A stretch of 64,000 nucleotides of DNA from Geodermatophilus pulveris (GTDB taxonomy: Bacteria; Actinomycetota; Actinomycetes; Mycobacteriales; Geodermatophilaceae): positions 248,001 through 312,000 of the forward strand of contig NZ_FZOO01000002.1 in the NCBI RefSeq assembly GCF_900188375.1, read 5' to 3'. A program made the position numbers and the translations under genes. This document shows, piece after piece, positions 34,230 through 41,820 of this stretch (positions are counted from its first letter, which is position 1; each line of letters begins with the position of its first letter). The notes under the pieces were generated by a model. That model was not told the DNA's origin, did no database searches, and was given only the letters and a program-made list of their open reading frames with translations.

Positions 34230-35620
34230 ACCCGCACCTCCCGCGTCACCGGGGCGCTGCCGGTCTCACCGGCGACCCACCCGCCGACGATCGCACTGAA
34301 CAGCCCGGCGTCGCCACCGGCGTGCGCCACCAGCAGGCCGCCGGGCCGGAACTTGGGCACGTCACCGTCGCCGGCCCCGGGCGGCAGGCCCTCGGCCATC
34401 CCCCCGGCCCCCCGCACCAGCTCGCCGGCCGGCAGCCGCAGCAGCCCGTCCAGCTCGGCCAGCAGCCGGGTGCGGTCCCAGCCGGCCTCCCGCAGCACCC
34501 GGCCGTGCTCCGGGGAGACGACCAGCATCGCGTCGAAGGCCAGCGGCAGCTTGGGGTGGGCGTTCACCCGCAGGCAGGCGGCGAACGTCCGGGCCAGGGA
34601 CTCCGCGTCCCGGCTGAGCTGGTCGACCACCGGCTGCACCCCGGCCCCGGCGAAGACGGTGACCGCGTCGCCGGGCACCCCGCGGTCGGCGGCCAGCGGC
34701 GCGAACGGGCTACCCTCCTCGCGCTCGGCGAAGCAGAAGGTGAGCTTGCCCGGGTTGCCCAGGGTGGCCCGGTCCACCTCGCCGGGGCGGCCGCCGCCGA
34801 CGTTGCGCACCACCAGTTGCAGCGCCCGGCCGATGGTGGCGTTCGCCCGGTTGCCCTGACCCAGGGCGTTGACGCCGCTGTTCATGCCGACCCGGGCGGC
34901 CACCGGGCCGTTGACGACGACGACGGGTCCGGAGAAGTAGGTGGTGGCCAGCAGCCCGTGCAGCGCGAACTCCTCGGCGCACGCCGCCTCCACCGCCGCG
35001 AGGACGACCGGCAGGTGCTCGGGCCGGCAGCCGGCCATGACCGCGTTGACCGCGACCTTCTCCACCGTGCACGGCACCAGGTCCGGCGGGACGACGGCGA
35101 CCACCTCGCCGGGGTCGCAGGTGGTGCCGCGCAGCATCCGCACCACCCGTTCCGGGGTCGGGGGGACGACGGGCAGCCCGTCGGTCCAGCCGCGGTCGAA
35201 CAGCGCCTCGTGCTCGTCCTCCAGGTCGGCCAGCTGCACCCGCCGGCTGGCCAGCCGGCCGCCGTGGCGGGCCTCCAGCGCGTCGGCGCGGGACGGGTCC
35301 ACCGACAGCGACCCGCAGCCGGGCCGGTGGTCGGGCAGGCCCTCGCCCAGTCCGGGGACGCCGGTCAGCTCGGCCCACTGCTCCCGGCTCCAGCCGACCG
35401 TGCGCGCGGTCTCCCGGCCGCCGTCCACCCGGAGCAGCGTCGGCACCGTCTCCACGCCCAGCCGGTGGGACAGCTCCAGGGAGGTGTCGTCGCCGTCGAA
35501 CCAGTCGGGGTCGTCCTGGCACCACACCGCGGCGCCGAGCTCCCGCAGCACCGGCTCGACCAGCAGGCAGGTGGGGCAGTCCCGCTTGACGACGGCGACC
35601 AGCCCGTCCGGCAGCTGCAC
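34226..35620 (-). CDS. Thioredoxin-like domain fused to a UGSC-associated domain
   Basis: A 464-residue protein. Residues 1-90 are a thioredoxin fold with Cys15-Pro-Thr-Cys18 (VVKRDCPTCLLVEPVL) and the cis-Pro stretch GVETVPTLLRVDGG. From about residue 110 it has ALFDRGWTDGLPVVPPTPERVVR, split here as ALFDRGWTDGLPVVPP and TPERVVRML, then VNAVMAGCRPEHLPVVLAAV and GMNSGVNALGQGNRAN. This large domain occurs, as far as I recall, together with UGSC proteins. GTG 35620 is leaderless: a TAGGGT box lies 7 bases upstream. Its end overlaps the UGSC start (GTGA). It likely supplies electrons to the selenocysteine protein; catalytic chemistry is unknown. Confidence 0.75.
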   Translation of the reverse strand: MQLPDGLVAVVKRDCPTCLLVEPVLRELGAAVWCQDDPDWFDGDDTSLELSHRLGVETVPTLLRVDGGRETARTVGWSREQWAELTGVPGLGEGLPDHRPGCGSLSVDPSRADALEARHGGRLASRRVQLADLEDEHEALFDRGWTDGLPVVPPTPERVVRMLRGTTCDPGEVVAVVPPDLVPCTVEKVAVNAVMAGCRPEHLPVVLAAVEAACAEEFALHGLLATTYFSGPVVVVNGPVAARVGMNSGVNALGQGNRANATIGRALQLVVRNVGGGRPGEVDRATLGNPGKLTFCFAEREEGSPFAPLAADRGVPGDAVTVFAGAGVQPVVDQLSRDAESLARTFAACLRVNAHPKLPLAFDAMLVVSPEHGRVLREAGWDRTRLLAELDGLLRLPAGELVRGAGGMAEGLPPGAGDGDVPKFRPGGLLVAHAGGDAGLFSAIVGGWVAGETGSAPVTREVRV

Positions 35621-35627
35621 GAGCCGG

Positions 35628-35633
35628 ACCCTA
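35628..35633 (-). promoter_or_regulatory. -10 element TAGGGT, leaderless promoter of the selenoprotein operon
   Basis: On the minus strand TAGGGT is followed by 7 bases and GTG 35620, placing the transcription start on the start codon. The 102-base gap to the OsmC-like gene holds both promoters. Confidence 0.6.
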
Positions 35634-35722
35634 GCCCACGCACGGGCGCACCGGCCGGTGTGCGGTTCCCCGGGGCGGGCACTGGGCATGGCGGTCAGGA
35701 CCGACGAGGAGAGGGAGGGCGA

Positions 35723-36178
35723 GTGTCCGATATCGCGTACGTGTCCGAGGTCCGCGTCGAGCGCCTGGGCGGGCCGCTGCGCGCGGCCCACCTGCCGGGC
35801 GAGGAGCAGCCGACCGTGTACGGCATGCACGGGGCCGTCGCCGAGCACTACGGCATGGAGCCGGGTTCGGCCCCCAGCCACGCCAGCACGATCGACCACC
35901 TCGTCGGCGCCGCCCTCGGTTAGCTCACCGGGACGTTCGCCGGGGCCCTCGCGGCCCGGCGGATCGACCCCACCGGTCTGGTGGGGCACGCGCGCGGTGA
36001 GGTGGTGCTCGAGGGCCGGGTCCTGGTGGTCAAGCGGATCGCGGTCACCTACACGGGGCTGGACGTCGCCGACGAGGACGCGGAGAAGGTGCAGCGGGTG
36101 CTCGCCGTCCACGCGGACGGGTGCCCGGTGGCTCGCAGCATCCGGGGGTCGATCGACATCACCACCCGGCTCGGCTGA
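35723..36178 (+). CDS. OsmC-like selenoprotein with UAG-encoded selenocysteine
   Basis: A 151-residue product if the TAG at 35921-35923 is read through. Before it, residues 40-66 include SHASTIDHLVGAALG; after it come LTGTFAGALAARRIDP, VVLEGRVLVVKRIAV and a Cys134 in DGCPVARSI. OsmC/Ohr-type peroxidases have an 'AALxxCLTGTL' helix with the peroxidatic Cys and a second Cys in 'CPVxxSL'. The TAG falls exactly at the first Cys, so the protein would have Sec67 with resolving Cys134. GTG 35723 has GAGGAGAGGGAGG upstream. Coding bias continues unchanged past the TAG. It is divergent from the UGSC operon. The likely role is reduction of organic hydroperoxides. Confidence 0.82.
35921..35923 (+). other. 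Recoded UAG codon (selenocysteine) in the OsmC-like gene
   Basis: In-frame TAG at codon 67, replacing the first catalytic Cys of the OsmC fold. Downstream a GC-rich stem (CGCCGGG with CCCGGCG, 35938-35961) with a 10-base loop is a possible but non-specific SECIS. Confidence 0.75.
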
Positions 36179-36414
36179 CGGGCCGGCGCTGCCCACCGGA
36201 GCCCAGGTCGGGGGCGCAGCACCTGCAGGCCCACCCGGGTGGCCTCCGGGTCGACGGTGGCGACCGCTCCCCCGGTGCCCACGGCGAGCGGCGCCTCGAC
36301 CGGCACCGGGACCGGCACCGGCTCGCCGGCGGCGGCCCCGCCGGGCCCGGCGGCGGCGAGCAGCCCGGTCGACAGACCGGCCAGGGCGAGCAGCGTGGTG
36401 CGTCGACGGGTCAT
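36049..36414 (-). CDS. Putative small secreted protein
   Basis: A 121-residue frame with a convincing Sec signal peptide: MTRRRTTLLALAGLSTGLLA followed by AAGPGGAAAG, with cleavage expected after one of the Ala residues. A PVPVPVPVEAP segment follows. GGAGGGG lies before ATG 36414, which supports the start. The 3' 130 bases lie antisense to the end of the OsmC-like selenoprotein gene, which is unusual, and the C-terminal third looks like an antisense shadow. Either the genes overlap tail to tail or the true frame ends earlier through a frameshift. No family recognised. Confidence 0.5.
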   Translation of the reverse strand: MTRRRTTLLALAGLSTGLLAAAGPGGAAAGEPVPVPVPVEAPLAVGTGGAVATVDPEATRVGLQVLRPRPGLRWAAPARQPSRVVMSIDPRMLRATGHPSAWTASTRCTFSASSSATSSPV

Positions 36415-36545
36415 GACGTCCCCTCCGGCGGAGTCGACCTGCCGGCCCATCGCACACCCGGCCGGCGGCCGGCGCCGCCGCGGTCGCGGGCCCGGCGGAC
36501 CGACCCGGACGGGTGGCGGACCCCGTGCCGGGGGCCGCGGGCGCG

Positions 36546-36551
36546 TAGCGT
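36546..36551 (+). promoter_or_regulatory. -10 element TAGCGT
   Basis: TAGCGT lies 5 bases before GTG 36557, which is in frame with the downstream small protein. Either the protein starts there, leaderless and with a Pro/Arg-rich head, or the transcript has a 138-base leader up to ATG 36695. Confidence 0.4.
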
Positions 36552-36694
36552 GGCCGGTGCGGGACCGTCCGGTGCCCGCACCACCGACCCGGCGCCGACG
36601 GCAGCGCCGCCCGCCCGGGTCCGCGGCGCCGATCCGGCGCCCACCACCGCGGAGCGGCCCCCGGCCCCCGCCCGTCCCCGTTGGGAACCCCTGC

Positions 36695-37039
36695 ATGAGC
36701 GCACCCGCTCTCACCTTCCTCGCACCGCCGCCCACCGGCTACGACCCGGCCGACGACCTGGCCGACGACCCGGCGGACGACCCGGCGGAGGGTGCCGCCG
36801 CCGTCCGGCCGGCCCTCCGGCGCGGACCGGCTCCGGCGCTGCGGATGACCCGCGGCGCCCGGGAGGCCGCCGCCGGTGCCCGCATCAGCGACGCCGACGT
36901 GCGGCGCTGCCTGGACTCCCCCGACGAGGTGTCCCCCGACGCGGACACCCCCTCTCGCACGCACGTCCGCCGCGGCACCCTCGTGGTGCTGACCGCCGCC
37001 GACGGCACCGTCCTGCGGGTCAGCCGCCGCGGCCGCTGA
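36695..37039 (+). CDS. Small protein, DUF4258-like C-terminus
   Basis: A 114-residue protein. The N-terminal part has an acidic repeat (PADDLADDPADDPAE). The C-terminal 60 residues (MTRGAREAAAGARISDADVR, then THVRRGTLVVLTAADGTVLRV) resemble the pattern of DUF4258-type small proteins, some of which are toxin-like; this is weak. ATG 36695 has only a poor GGGA upstream, and the in-frame GTG 36557 is an alternative start. A zinc-ribbon-like small gene follows 25 bp later. Confidence 0.5.
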   Translation: MSAPALTFLAPPPTGYDPADDLADDPADDPAEGAAAVRPALRRGPAPALRMTRGAREAAAGARISDADVRRCLDSPDEVSPDADTPSRTHVRRGTLVVLTAADGTVLRVSRRGR

Positions 37040-37064
37040 CCGGCACCCCGCCGAGAGGAGCCCC

Positions 37065-37301
37065 ATGACCACCCACCGCGGCCGCTGCGCCGAGGCCCAC
37101 CTCGGCTGCCCCTGCCGGGGCGACGTGGCCGTCCACGAGGAACGCGCCCGCGTGGTCGCCGAGGCCCGCACCCGGGCCGGCGAGTCCGTCGACTGCCCCG
37201 AGTGCGGCTCCCCCACCTCGCCGCTGTCCCTCGTCACCTGGGGGAACTGCCGGGCCTGCCGCACCGCGCAGTCCCGTCGCGTGGACCCGCTGCGCTGGTG
37301 A
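37065..37301 (+). CDS. Small cysteine-rich protein, probable zinc ribbon
   Basis: A 78-residue protein starting at ATG 37065 with GAGAGGAG upstream. It has CxxC pairs CPEC and CRAC 19 residues apart, plus earlier Cys and His residues (HRGRCAEAHLGCPCRG). The later pairs could hold a zinc ion. The function is unknown; it is likely in an operon with the preceding small gene. Confidence 0.6.
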   Translation: MTTHRGRCAEAHLGCPCRGDVAVHEERARVVAEARTRAGESVDCPECGSPTSPLSLVTWGNCRACRTAQSRRVDPLRW

Positions 37302-37305
37302 CCGC

Positions 37306-37320
37306 GGGCGGCCGCCGCCC
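37306..37320. terminator. GC-rich hairpin between convergent genes
   Basis: GGGCGG and CCGCCC pair around a 3-base loop, directly between the stop of the zinc-ribbon gene and that of the DUF4407 gene. No T-run is present. Confidence 0.4.
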
Positions 37321-37325
37321 GGGCG

Positions 37326-39215
37326 TCAGACCGACGTCGGGACGCGCCCGCCGCGGCCGGTGACCGTCCGGACGGTCCGCACCGCGGCGTCGCGGGCCAG
37401 CCCCAGCGGGTTCAGGTCCCACGGCCAGCGCGGGCCCGCCGCGGCCGCGGCGTCCCGCGCCGCCTGCTGCTCCAGCTCCACCCGCGCGGCCTCCAGCTCT
37501 GCCCGCGCCGCCTCCAGCGCCTCGGCCGCCCGGTGTGCCTCGGCCGCCTCCCGGGCCTCGGCGGCCCGCCGCGCCGCGGCCGCCCGCCGCGCCTCGGCCG
37601 CCCGCCGCGCCTCCGCGGCCGCCCGCGCCGCGGCCGCCTCCTGCGCCTCGGCCGCCCGCCGCGCCTCGGCGGCCTCCTGACGGGCGAGGATCACCTGCTT
37701 CTGGCGCTCCACCCGCCGCCCCTCGGCCGCCTCGGTCGCCTCGGCCGCCCGCCGGGCGTCGGCCGCCTTCCGCGCCTCGGCCGCGGCGGTCGCCTGCCGG
37801 GCCTCGGCCGCCCGCCGCGCGCCGGCCTCGCGCCGGGCCTCGGCCGCCCGGCGTGCCTCCGCGGCCTCCCGGGCCTCGGCCGCCCGGCGTGCCTCGGTCG
37901 CCTGCTGGCGGGCGAGGATCAGCTGCTTCTGGCGCTCGACCCGCCGCACCTCGGCGGCCTCCGCCGCCGCGCGCTCCTCGGCCGCCCTCGCCGCCTCGAC
38001 GGCGTGCTGGCGCGCCAGCAGCTCCTGCCTCCGGGTCTCCACCCGTTCGGACTCCGCCATGAGCAGCAGCTCGACCTGCGCCCGCTCCACCCCCAGCCGC
38101 ACCCGCTGCTGCAGCCGCATGGTCTCCACGTCGTCGTGGTCGCGCAGCGCGGTGACCTCGTCGTAGGCGCTCGGCGGGGCCAGGTTGAGCAGCACCTTCA
38201 CCAGCACCGGCATCAGCTCGACGCAGACGAAGAGCAGCGACAGCACCAGGTGGGCCAGCTGCAGCGTGGTGTCGCGGTCGCCCAGCCGGCTCAGCGCCTG
38301 CAGCCGGATGAGGATGCCGTCGGCGTCGTCGTTGGTGGCCTCGAACGCGGCCTGCAGGCGGTCCTGCTCCGCGGTGAGGGCGGCGAGCGTGGCCTCGTCG
38401 GCGACGAGGTCGGCCTGCGCCTGCGCGGCGCTGCGCGCCCCGGCACCCTCGGCGGCCGCCACCGCGGCGTCCAGCCGGGCCCGGGCGGCGGTCACGACGG
38501 CGGCCTGCGTGTCGGCCGCCGCCCGCGCACTCCGGTAGGCCCCGCCGTCCCCGGCGTCCCCCGTGCCGCAGGTGCCGTCCATCTCGCACTGCGCCTTCGC
38601 CACCAGCTGCTGGTGGGTGCCGACCGCCTCGTCGTACGCGTCCTGCTCGGCCGCCAGCCGGCGGGTGACCGGCTCCAGTGCCGGGTCGGCCTGCCCGCCG
38701 CTGGCGACGACCGCCTGCTGCGCGGCGATCCGCTCGCGCAGCGCCGGGAGCTGCCGGAAGCGGGCGTCGGCGTCCAGGCCGGCCCGGTAGGCGTCCGCCG
38801 CCTCGGCCTGGATCGACGCGACCTCCGTGTCGATCTCCGGGGCGAACACCCGCAGGGTGAGCGGCGTGGCGATGACCGCGCCCAGCACCAGCGCCAGCCC
38901 GACCCGCGGCACGGCCAGGACGACGGTGCGGCGGACGGAGGCGTCGTGCGCCATCCCGACCAGCAGCATCCGGTCGAGGTTGACGATCACCGCGCCCCAG
39001 CCCAGCCCGACGAGCAGCGCCACCGGCCACGAGGCGCCCAGCGCCATGTGCACCGCGAACGACGCCGACAGCACGGCCAGCGCGCCGGTGCTCAGCAGCA
39101 CGCCGCCCAGGGCGACGAACCGCGCGCGGGCACGGGGCGCGGCCGCGAGGACGTCGGGGTGGGCGCCGGCGAGCGCGGCCAGCGCGTCGCCGGTGCGCCG
39201 GCACGGGGCAGTCAT
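37326..39215 (-). CDS. DUF4407 membrane protein with long Ala/Glu/Arg coiled coil
   Basis: A 629-residue protein of the DUF4407 type. Residues 30-130 hold membrane segments (FVALGGVLLSTGALAVLSAS, VALLVGLGWGAVIVNLDRML, RVGLALVLGAVIATPLTLRV). A helical region with EIDTEVASIQAEAAD and a Cys pair follows, then a last membrane segment LVLSLLFVCVELMPVLVKVL near residue 335. From about 390 to 600 it is a coiled coil of AARRAAEAR-type repeats containing two copies of the module RVERQKQ-[LV]-ILARQ, about 75 residues apart. ATG 39215 has GGGAGGAG upstream. Its role is unknown; a structural or sensory membrane anchor is possible. Confidence 0.8.
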   Translation of the reverse strand: MTAPCRRTGDALAALAGAHPDVLAAAPRARARFVALGGVLLSTGALAVLSASFAVHMALGASWPVALLVGLGWGAVIVNLDRMLLVGMAHDASVRRTVVLAVPRVGLALVLGAVIATPLTLRVFAPEIDTEVASIQAEAADAYRAGLDADARFRQLPALRERIAAQQAVVASGGQADPALEPVTRRLAAEQDAYDEAVGTHQQLVAKAQCEMDGTCGTGDAGDGGAYRSARAAADTQAAVVTAARARLDAAVAAAEGAGARSAAQAQADLVADEATLAALTAEQDRLQAAFEATNDDADGILIRLQALSRLGDRDTTLQLAHLVLSLLFVCVELMPVLVKVLLNLAPPSAYDEVTALRDHDDVETMRLQQRVRLGVERAQVELLLMAESERVETRRQELLARQHAVEAARAAEERAAAEAAEVRRVERQKQLILARQQATEARRAAEAREAAEARRAAEARREAGARRAAEARQATAAAEARKAADARRAAEATEAAEGRRVERQKQVILARQEAAEARRAAEAQEAAAARAAAEARRAAEARRAAAARRAAEAREAAEAHRAAEALEAARAELEAARVELEQQAARDAAAAAGPRWPWDLNPLGLARDAAVRTVRTVTGRGGRVPTSV

Positions 39216-39439
39216 CGCGGCACTCCTCCCTGGCGACCGGGGTCGGCCGTCGCCTCGGCTGCCTCATCGGCGGGCGGGGCGGGCGGCGTGATCGCGCAGG
39301 GGCGGTGTCCGGGCGGCCGGCCCCGGTGCAGGACACCGTGGGTGGTGACACCGAGCCCGGTGCGTCGGCTGTGGCGCCCGACACGGCCGCGGCGGCCCGG
39401 CGGCGGCAGGATGCGGCGGGTCGTCCGCACACTGTGCCC

Positions 39440-40207
39440 ATGCGCCTGGCTGTCAGTTCCTCCAAGGGGGGTGTGGGCAAGACGGCGGTGGCCGCCAACC
39501 TGGCCGTCGCCCTCGGCCGCCACGGCCGGGTGCTCGCCGTGGACGTCGACCCGCAGGACAGCCTGGGCCGGGCCTTCGGGGTGGTCGCCACGTCCGGCGA
39601 CGACAGCCTGGCCGCCCTCCTCGAGGACCCCTCCCGCGACGCGCGGGCCGTGGTGCGGCACGACGTCGCGCCCGGGCTGGACCTGCTGCCGTCGCACCCG
39701 TCGCTGGAGACGGCGGCCACCCACCTGGCCACGACCGGCGGGCTGGTGACCAGCGTCCGGCGGGTGCTGCGGCCGCTGGTGGGTGCCTACGACCACGTCG
39801 TCCTGGACACCCGCGGGGACCTCGGCGGGCTCACCCTCGCCGCCGTCTGCGCGGTCGACGCGGTGCTCACCGTCTACACCAGCGACCCGGGCTCGGCCCT
39901 CGGCGTCGCGCGCGTCGCGGCGTTCCTGGAGCAGCAGCGCACCTACGAGAACACCTCGGCGGTGCTGGTCGGGGTCGCCTGCGCGGTCTGGGACCAGCAC
40001 GGCCGCGCGGCGCGCGAGGTCGCCGGCGCGCTCGACGGCACGGACCTCCCCCTGCTCCTGACCCGCGTGCCGCTGTCCCGCCGCGTGCCGACCAGCACGC
40101 TGGCCAAGCGCCCGGTCGTCCTGTCCCACCCCACGAGCCCCGTGGCGGTCGCGTACTGCGCGCTCGCCGACGAGGTCCTCACCGCCTCCGAGAGGGTCCC
40201 GCGATGA
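39440..40207 (+). CDS. ParA/MinD-family ATPase
   Basis: A 255-residue Walker-type ATPase. The deviant Walker A is SSSKGGVGKTAVAANLAVAL, with the signature first Lys. Walker A' is VLAVDVDPQDSLG and Walker B is YDHVVLDTRGDLGG. These proteins form ATP-dependent dimers on DNA or membrane and position plasmids, chromosomes or protein complexes. The window has no ParB; the next gene, overlapping by 4 bases, encodes a 98-residue partner. ATG 39440 is selected at the family start. Confidence 0.88.
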   Translation: MRLAVSSSKGGVGKTAVAANLAVALGRHGRVLAVDVDPQDSLGRAFGVVATSGDDSLAALLEDPSRDARAVVRHDVAPGLDLLPSHPSLETAATHLATTGGLVTSVRRVLRPLVGAYDHVVLDTRGDLGGLTLAAVCAVDAVLTVYTSDPGSALGVARVAAFLEQQRTYENTSAVLVGVACAVWDQHGRAAREVAGALDGTDLPLLLTRVPLSRRVPTSTLAKRPVVLSHPTSPVAVAYCALADEVLTASERVPR

Positions 40208-40500
40208 CGACTCCCGACCGACCGCGCCCCCGAGCGACCCGCTCCAGCGCCCTGCGGGACGACCTGCTCGACGACCTGCGCCAGGCCGCGCCGGTCCCGG
40301 CGGCGCACCCGGTGCGCCCGGCGGCCGCGCCGCCGGAGGAGCGCCGCGGCACGGCGTGGGTGCGCACGGCGATGCCGCGGCCGACGCTGGAGCTGCGCGT
40401 GACGCTGTGGCAGTGGTCCGCGCCCGACGTGCGGCGGCTGCGCGGCGGCGTGGTCCTCAGCGCCGGGCCGGTGCGGCTCTCCCTGACCGGCCTGGGCTGA
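40204..40500 (+). CDS. Small protein coupled to the ParA-like ATPase
   Basis: A 98-residue protein whose ATG lies inside the end of the ParA gene (ATGA overlap). The first half is Arg/Pro-rich with a helix ALRDDLLDDLRQ, and the second half has ELRVTLWQWSAPDVRRLRG and ends GPVRLSLTGLG. It could be the ATPase-stimulating partner in place of ParB, whose Arg/Lys-rich N-terminus does that job. No family recognised. Confidence 0.6.
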   Translation: MTTPDRPRPRATRSSALRDDLLDDLRQAAPVPAAHPVRPAAAPPEERRGTAWVRTAMPRPTLELRVTLWQWSAPDVRRLRGGVVLSAGPVRLSLTGLG

Positions 40501-40555
40501 CCCCGCGCCCGGCCGGGCGCCGCAGCACCCCGGCTCGGGCGCGGCGGGGAGCCGG

Positions 40556-40561
40556 TAGCGT
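40556..40561 (+). promoter_or_regulatory. -10 element TAGCGT, leaderless promoter of the MFS gene
   Basis: TAGCGT followed by 7 bases and GTG 40569, the spacing of a leaderless message. Confidence 0.55.
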
Positions 40562-40568
40562 CCGGCGG

Positions 40569-41747
40569 GTGCCGGACGCCACGCTGCCGCGCGAGGGCAC
40601 GCGGCGGCGGCTGGACGCGCTCACCCTCGGGCTGTTCACCGTGGCCCTGGGCACCAACATCCCCACCCCGCTGCTGCTGGTCTACCGGCGCACGCTCGGC
40701 CTGTCCGACGCCGACCTCACCGCCGTCTTCGGCTGCTACGCCCTCGGCCTGATCGCCGCGCTGAGCGTGTCCGGCGCGCTGTCCGACCGGTTCGGCCGGC
40801 GGGCGCTGGTGCTGCCGTTCGCGGTGCTCGCGGGCCTGGTGTCGCTGCTGTTCCTGCCCGCCGCGGGCGACCTGTCCCTGCTGTTCACCGGCCGGCTGCT
40901 GCAGGGGGTCGTGTCCGGTGTGGTGTTCTCCGTGGCCAACGCCTGGCTGCAGGAGCTCGCCGGGCCCGACGGCCAGCAGTCGGCGGCCACCCGCGGTGCG
41001 GTGTCGACGTCCCTGGGGTTCGCCGTCGCCCCGGCGATGAGCGGGGTGCTCGCCCAGTACGGCCCGGCGCCGACGACGCTGCCCTACCTGGTGCACGTCG
41101 CCGTCCTGGTCGTCGGGCTCGGCGCGCTGCTGACCGTCCCGGAGACCGTGCACGTCCGGAGCCGGGGCCGGCTCATGACGCTCGGCCTGCCGGCGGACGC
41201 GCGGCGGCCGTTCTGGGCGGTGCTGGCGCCCACCGCCGTCGGCGTGTTCGCCTTCCCCGCCGTGGCGGCGACCCTGCTGCCGCTGCTCGTGGTCCGCGAC
41301 GGCGTCGGCGTCGCCTACGCCGGCCTGATCGCCGGGCTGGCCCTGGCGGCCAGCGCGGTGACCGCCCGCCTCGGACGCCGGGCGCCGCGCGGGGCCGCGC
41401 CGCTGGGCATGGTGCTCGGGGCGCTGGGCCTGGCGACCGGGGTGGCCGCGGTGGTGGCCGGCTCGGGGCCGCTGCTGCTCCCGGCGACGCTGGTGCTCGG
41501 CGCGGGTGGCGGGCTGTGCCTCACCGCCGGGCTCACCCTCACCGCCCGGCTGGCGCCGCCGCAGGCGCGGGGTGCGATGAACAGCGCCTTCTACGCGTTC
41601 GCCTACACCGGCTTCGGCACCCCCCTGCTGCTGGCCTGGCTCGGGTCGCTCCTCGGCGCCGTCCCGGCGCTGTCCGCGTTCGTCGCCGTGCCGGCCGCGC
41701 TGGCCGCCTGGCTGTGGCGGGAGCTGCGGCCCCGCGCGGGCGGCTGA
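40569..41747 (+). CDS. MFS transporter (12 TM)
   Basis: A 392-residue major facilitator with 12 predicted membrane segments. Motif A appears as SGALSDRFGRRALVLPF and the pattern GRLLQGVVSGVVFSVANAWL follows. The second half has PAVAATLLPLLVV and LGAGGGLCLTAGLTLT. It fits the small-molecule exporter type; substrate unknown. The start GTG 40569 follows from the leaderless promoter. It is followed at 73 bp by PHA synthase 1, which has its own promoter. Confidence 0.85.
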   Translation: MPDATLPREGTRRRLDALTLGLFTVALGTNIPTPLLLVYRRTLGLSDADLTAVFGCYALGLIAALSVSGALSDRFGRRALVLPFAVLAGLVSLLFLPAAGDLSLLFTGRLLQGVVSGVVFSVANAWLQELAGPDGQQSAATRGAVSTSLGFAVAPAMSGVLAQYGPAPTTLPYLVHVAVLVVGLGALLTVPETVHVRSRGRLMTLGLPADARRPFWAVLAPTAVGVFAFPAVAATLLPLLVVRDGVGVAYAGLIAGLALAASAVTARLGRRAPRGAAPLGMVLGALGLATGVAAVVAGSGPLLLPATLVLGAGGGLCLTAGLTLTARLAPPQARGAMNSAFYAFAYTGFGTPLLLAWLGSLLGAVPALSAFVAVPAALAAWLWRELRPRAGG

Positions 41748-41774
41748 CGGGGGTACACCGGGCCCGCGAACGGC

Positions 41775-41780
41775 TACCGT
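41775..41780 (+). promoter_or_regulatory. -10 element TACCGT of PHA synthase 1
   Basis: TACCGT lies 40 bases before GTG 41821. A start near 41787 would put the CRP-like site at about +7 to +20. Confidence 0.4.
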
Positions 41781-41792
41781 CACCCCCGTGCA

Positions 41793-41806
41793 GTGACGCA
41801 CGTCAC
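41793..41806. promoter_or_regulatory. CRP/FNR-family site GTGA-N6-TCAC
   Basis: GTGACGCACGTCAC is a perfect match to GTGA-N6-TCAC, the core of cAMP-receptor-protein operators, flanked by A on the right as in TCACA. It is 14 bases upstream of GTG 41821 and downstream of the proposed -10, so it may block elongation or initiation rather than activate. Confidence 0.55.
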
Positions 41807-41820
41807 AGAGGGAGACCGCG

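Noticed and set aside
35910..35935. Sequence GGTTAGCTCACCGG looks like a tRNA D-arm
   Set aside because: No acceptor stem, anticodon arm or T-arm follows in register, and the bases belong to a continuous OsmC-like coding frame around the TAG.
36239..36694. Long upstream extension of the DUF4258-like gene
   Set aside because: The extension is Pro/Arg/Gly-rich noise antisense to the secreted protein; the start is at ATG 36695 or at most GTG 36557.
37500..37960. Short repeats resembling a CRISPR or satellite
   Set aside because: The repeats are of irregular length with no unique spacers and encode the AARRAAEAR coiled coil of the DUF4407 protein.
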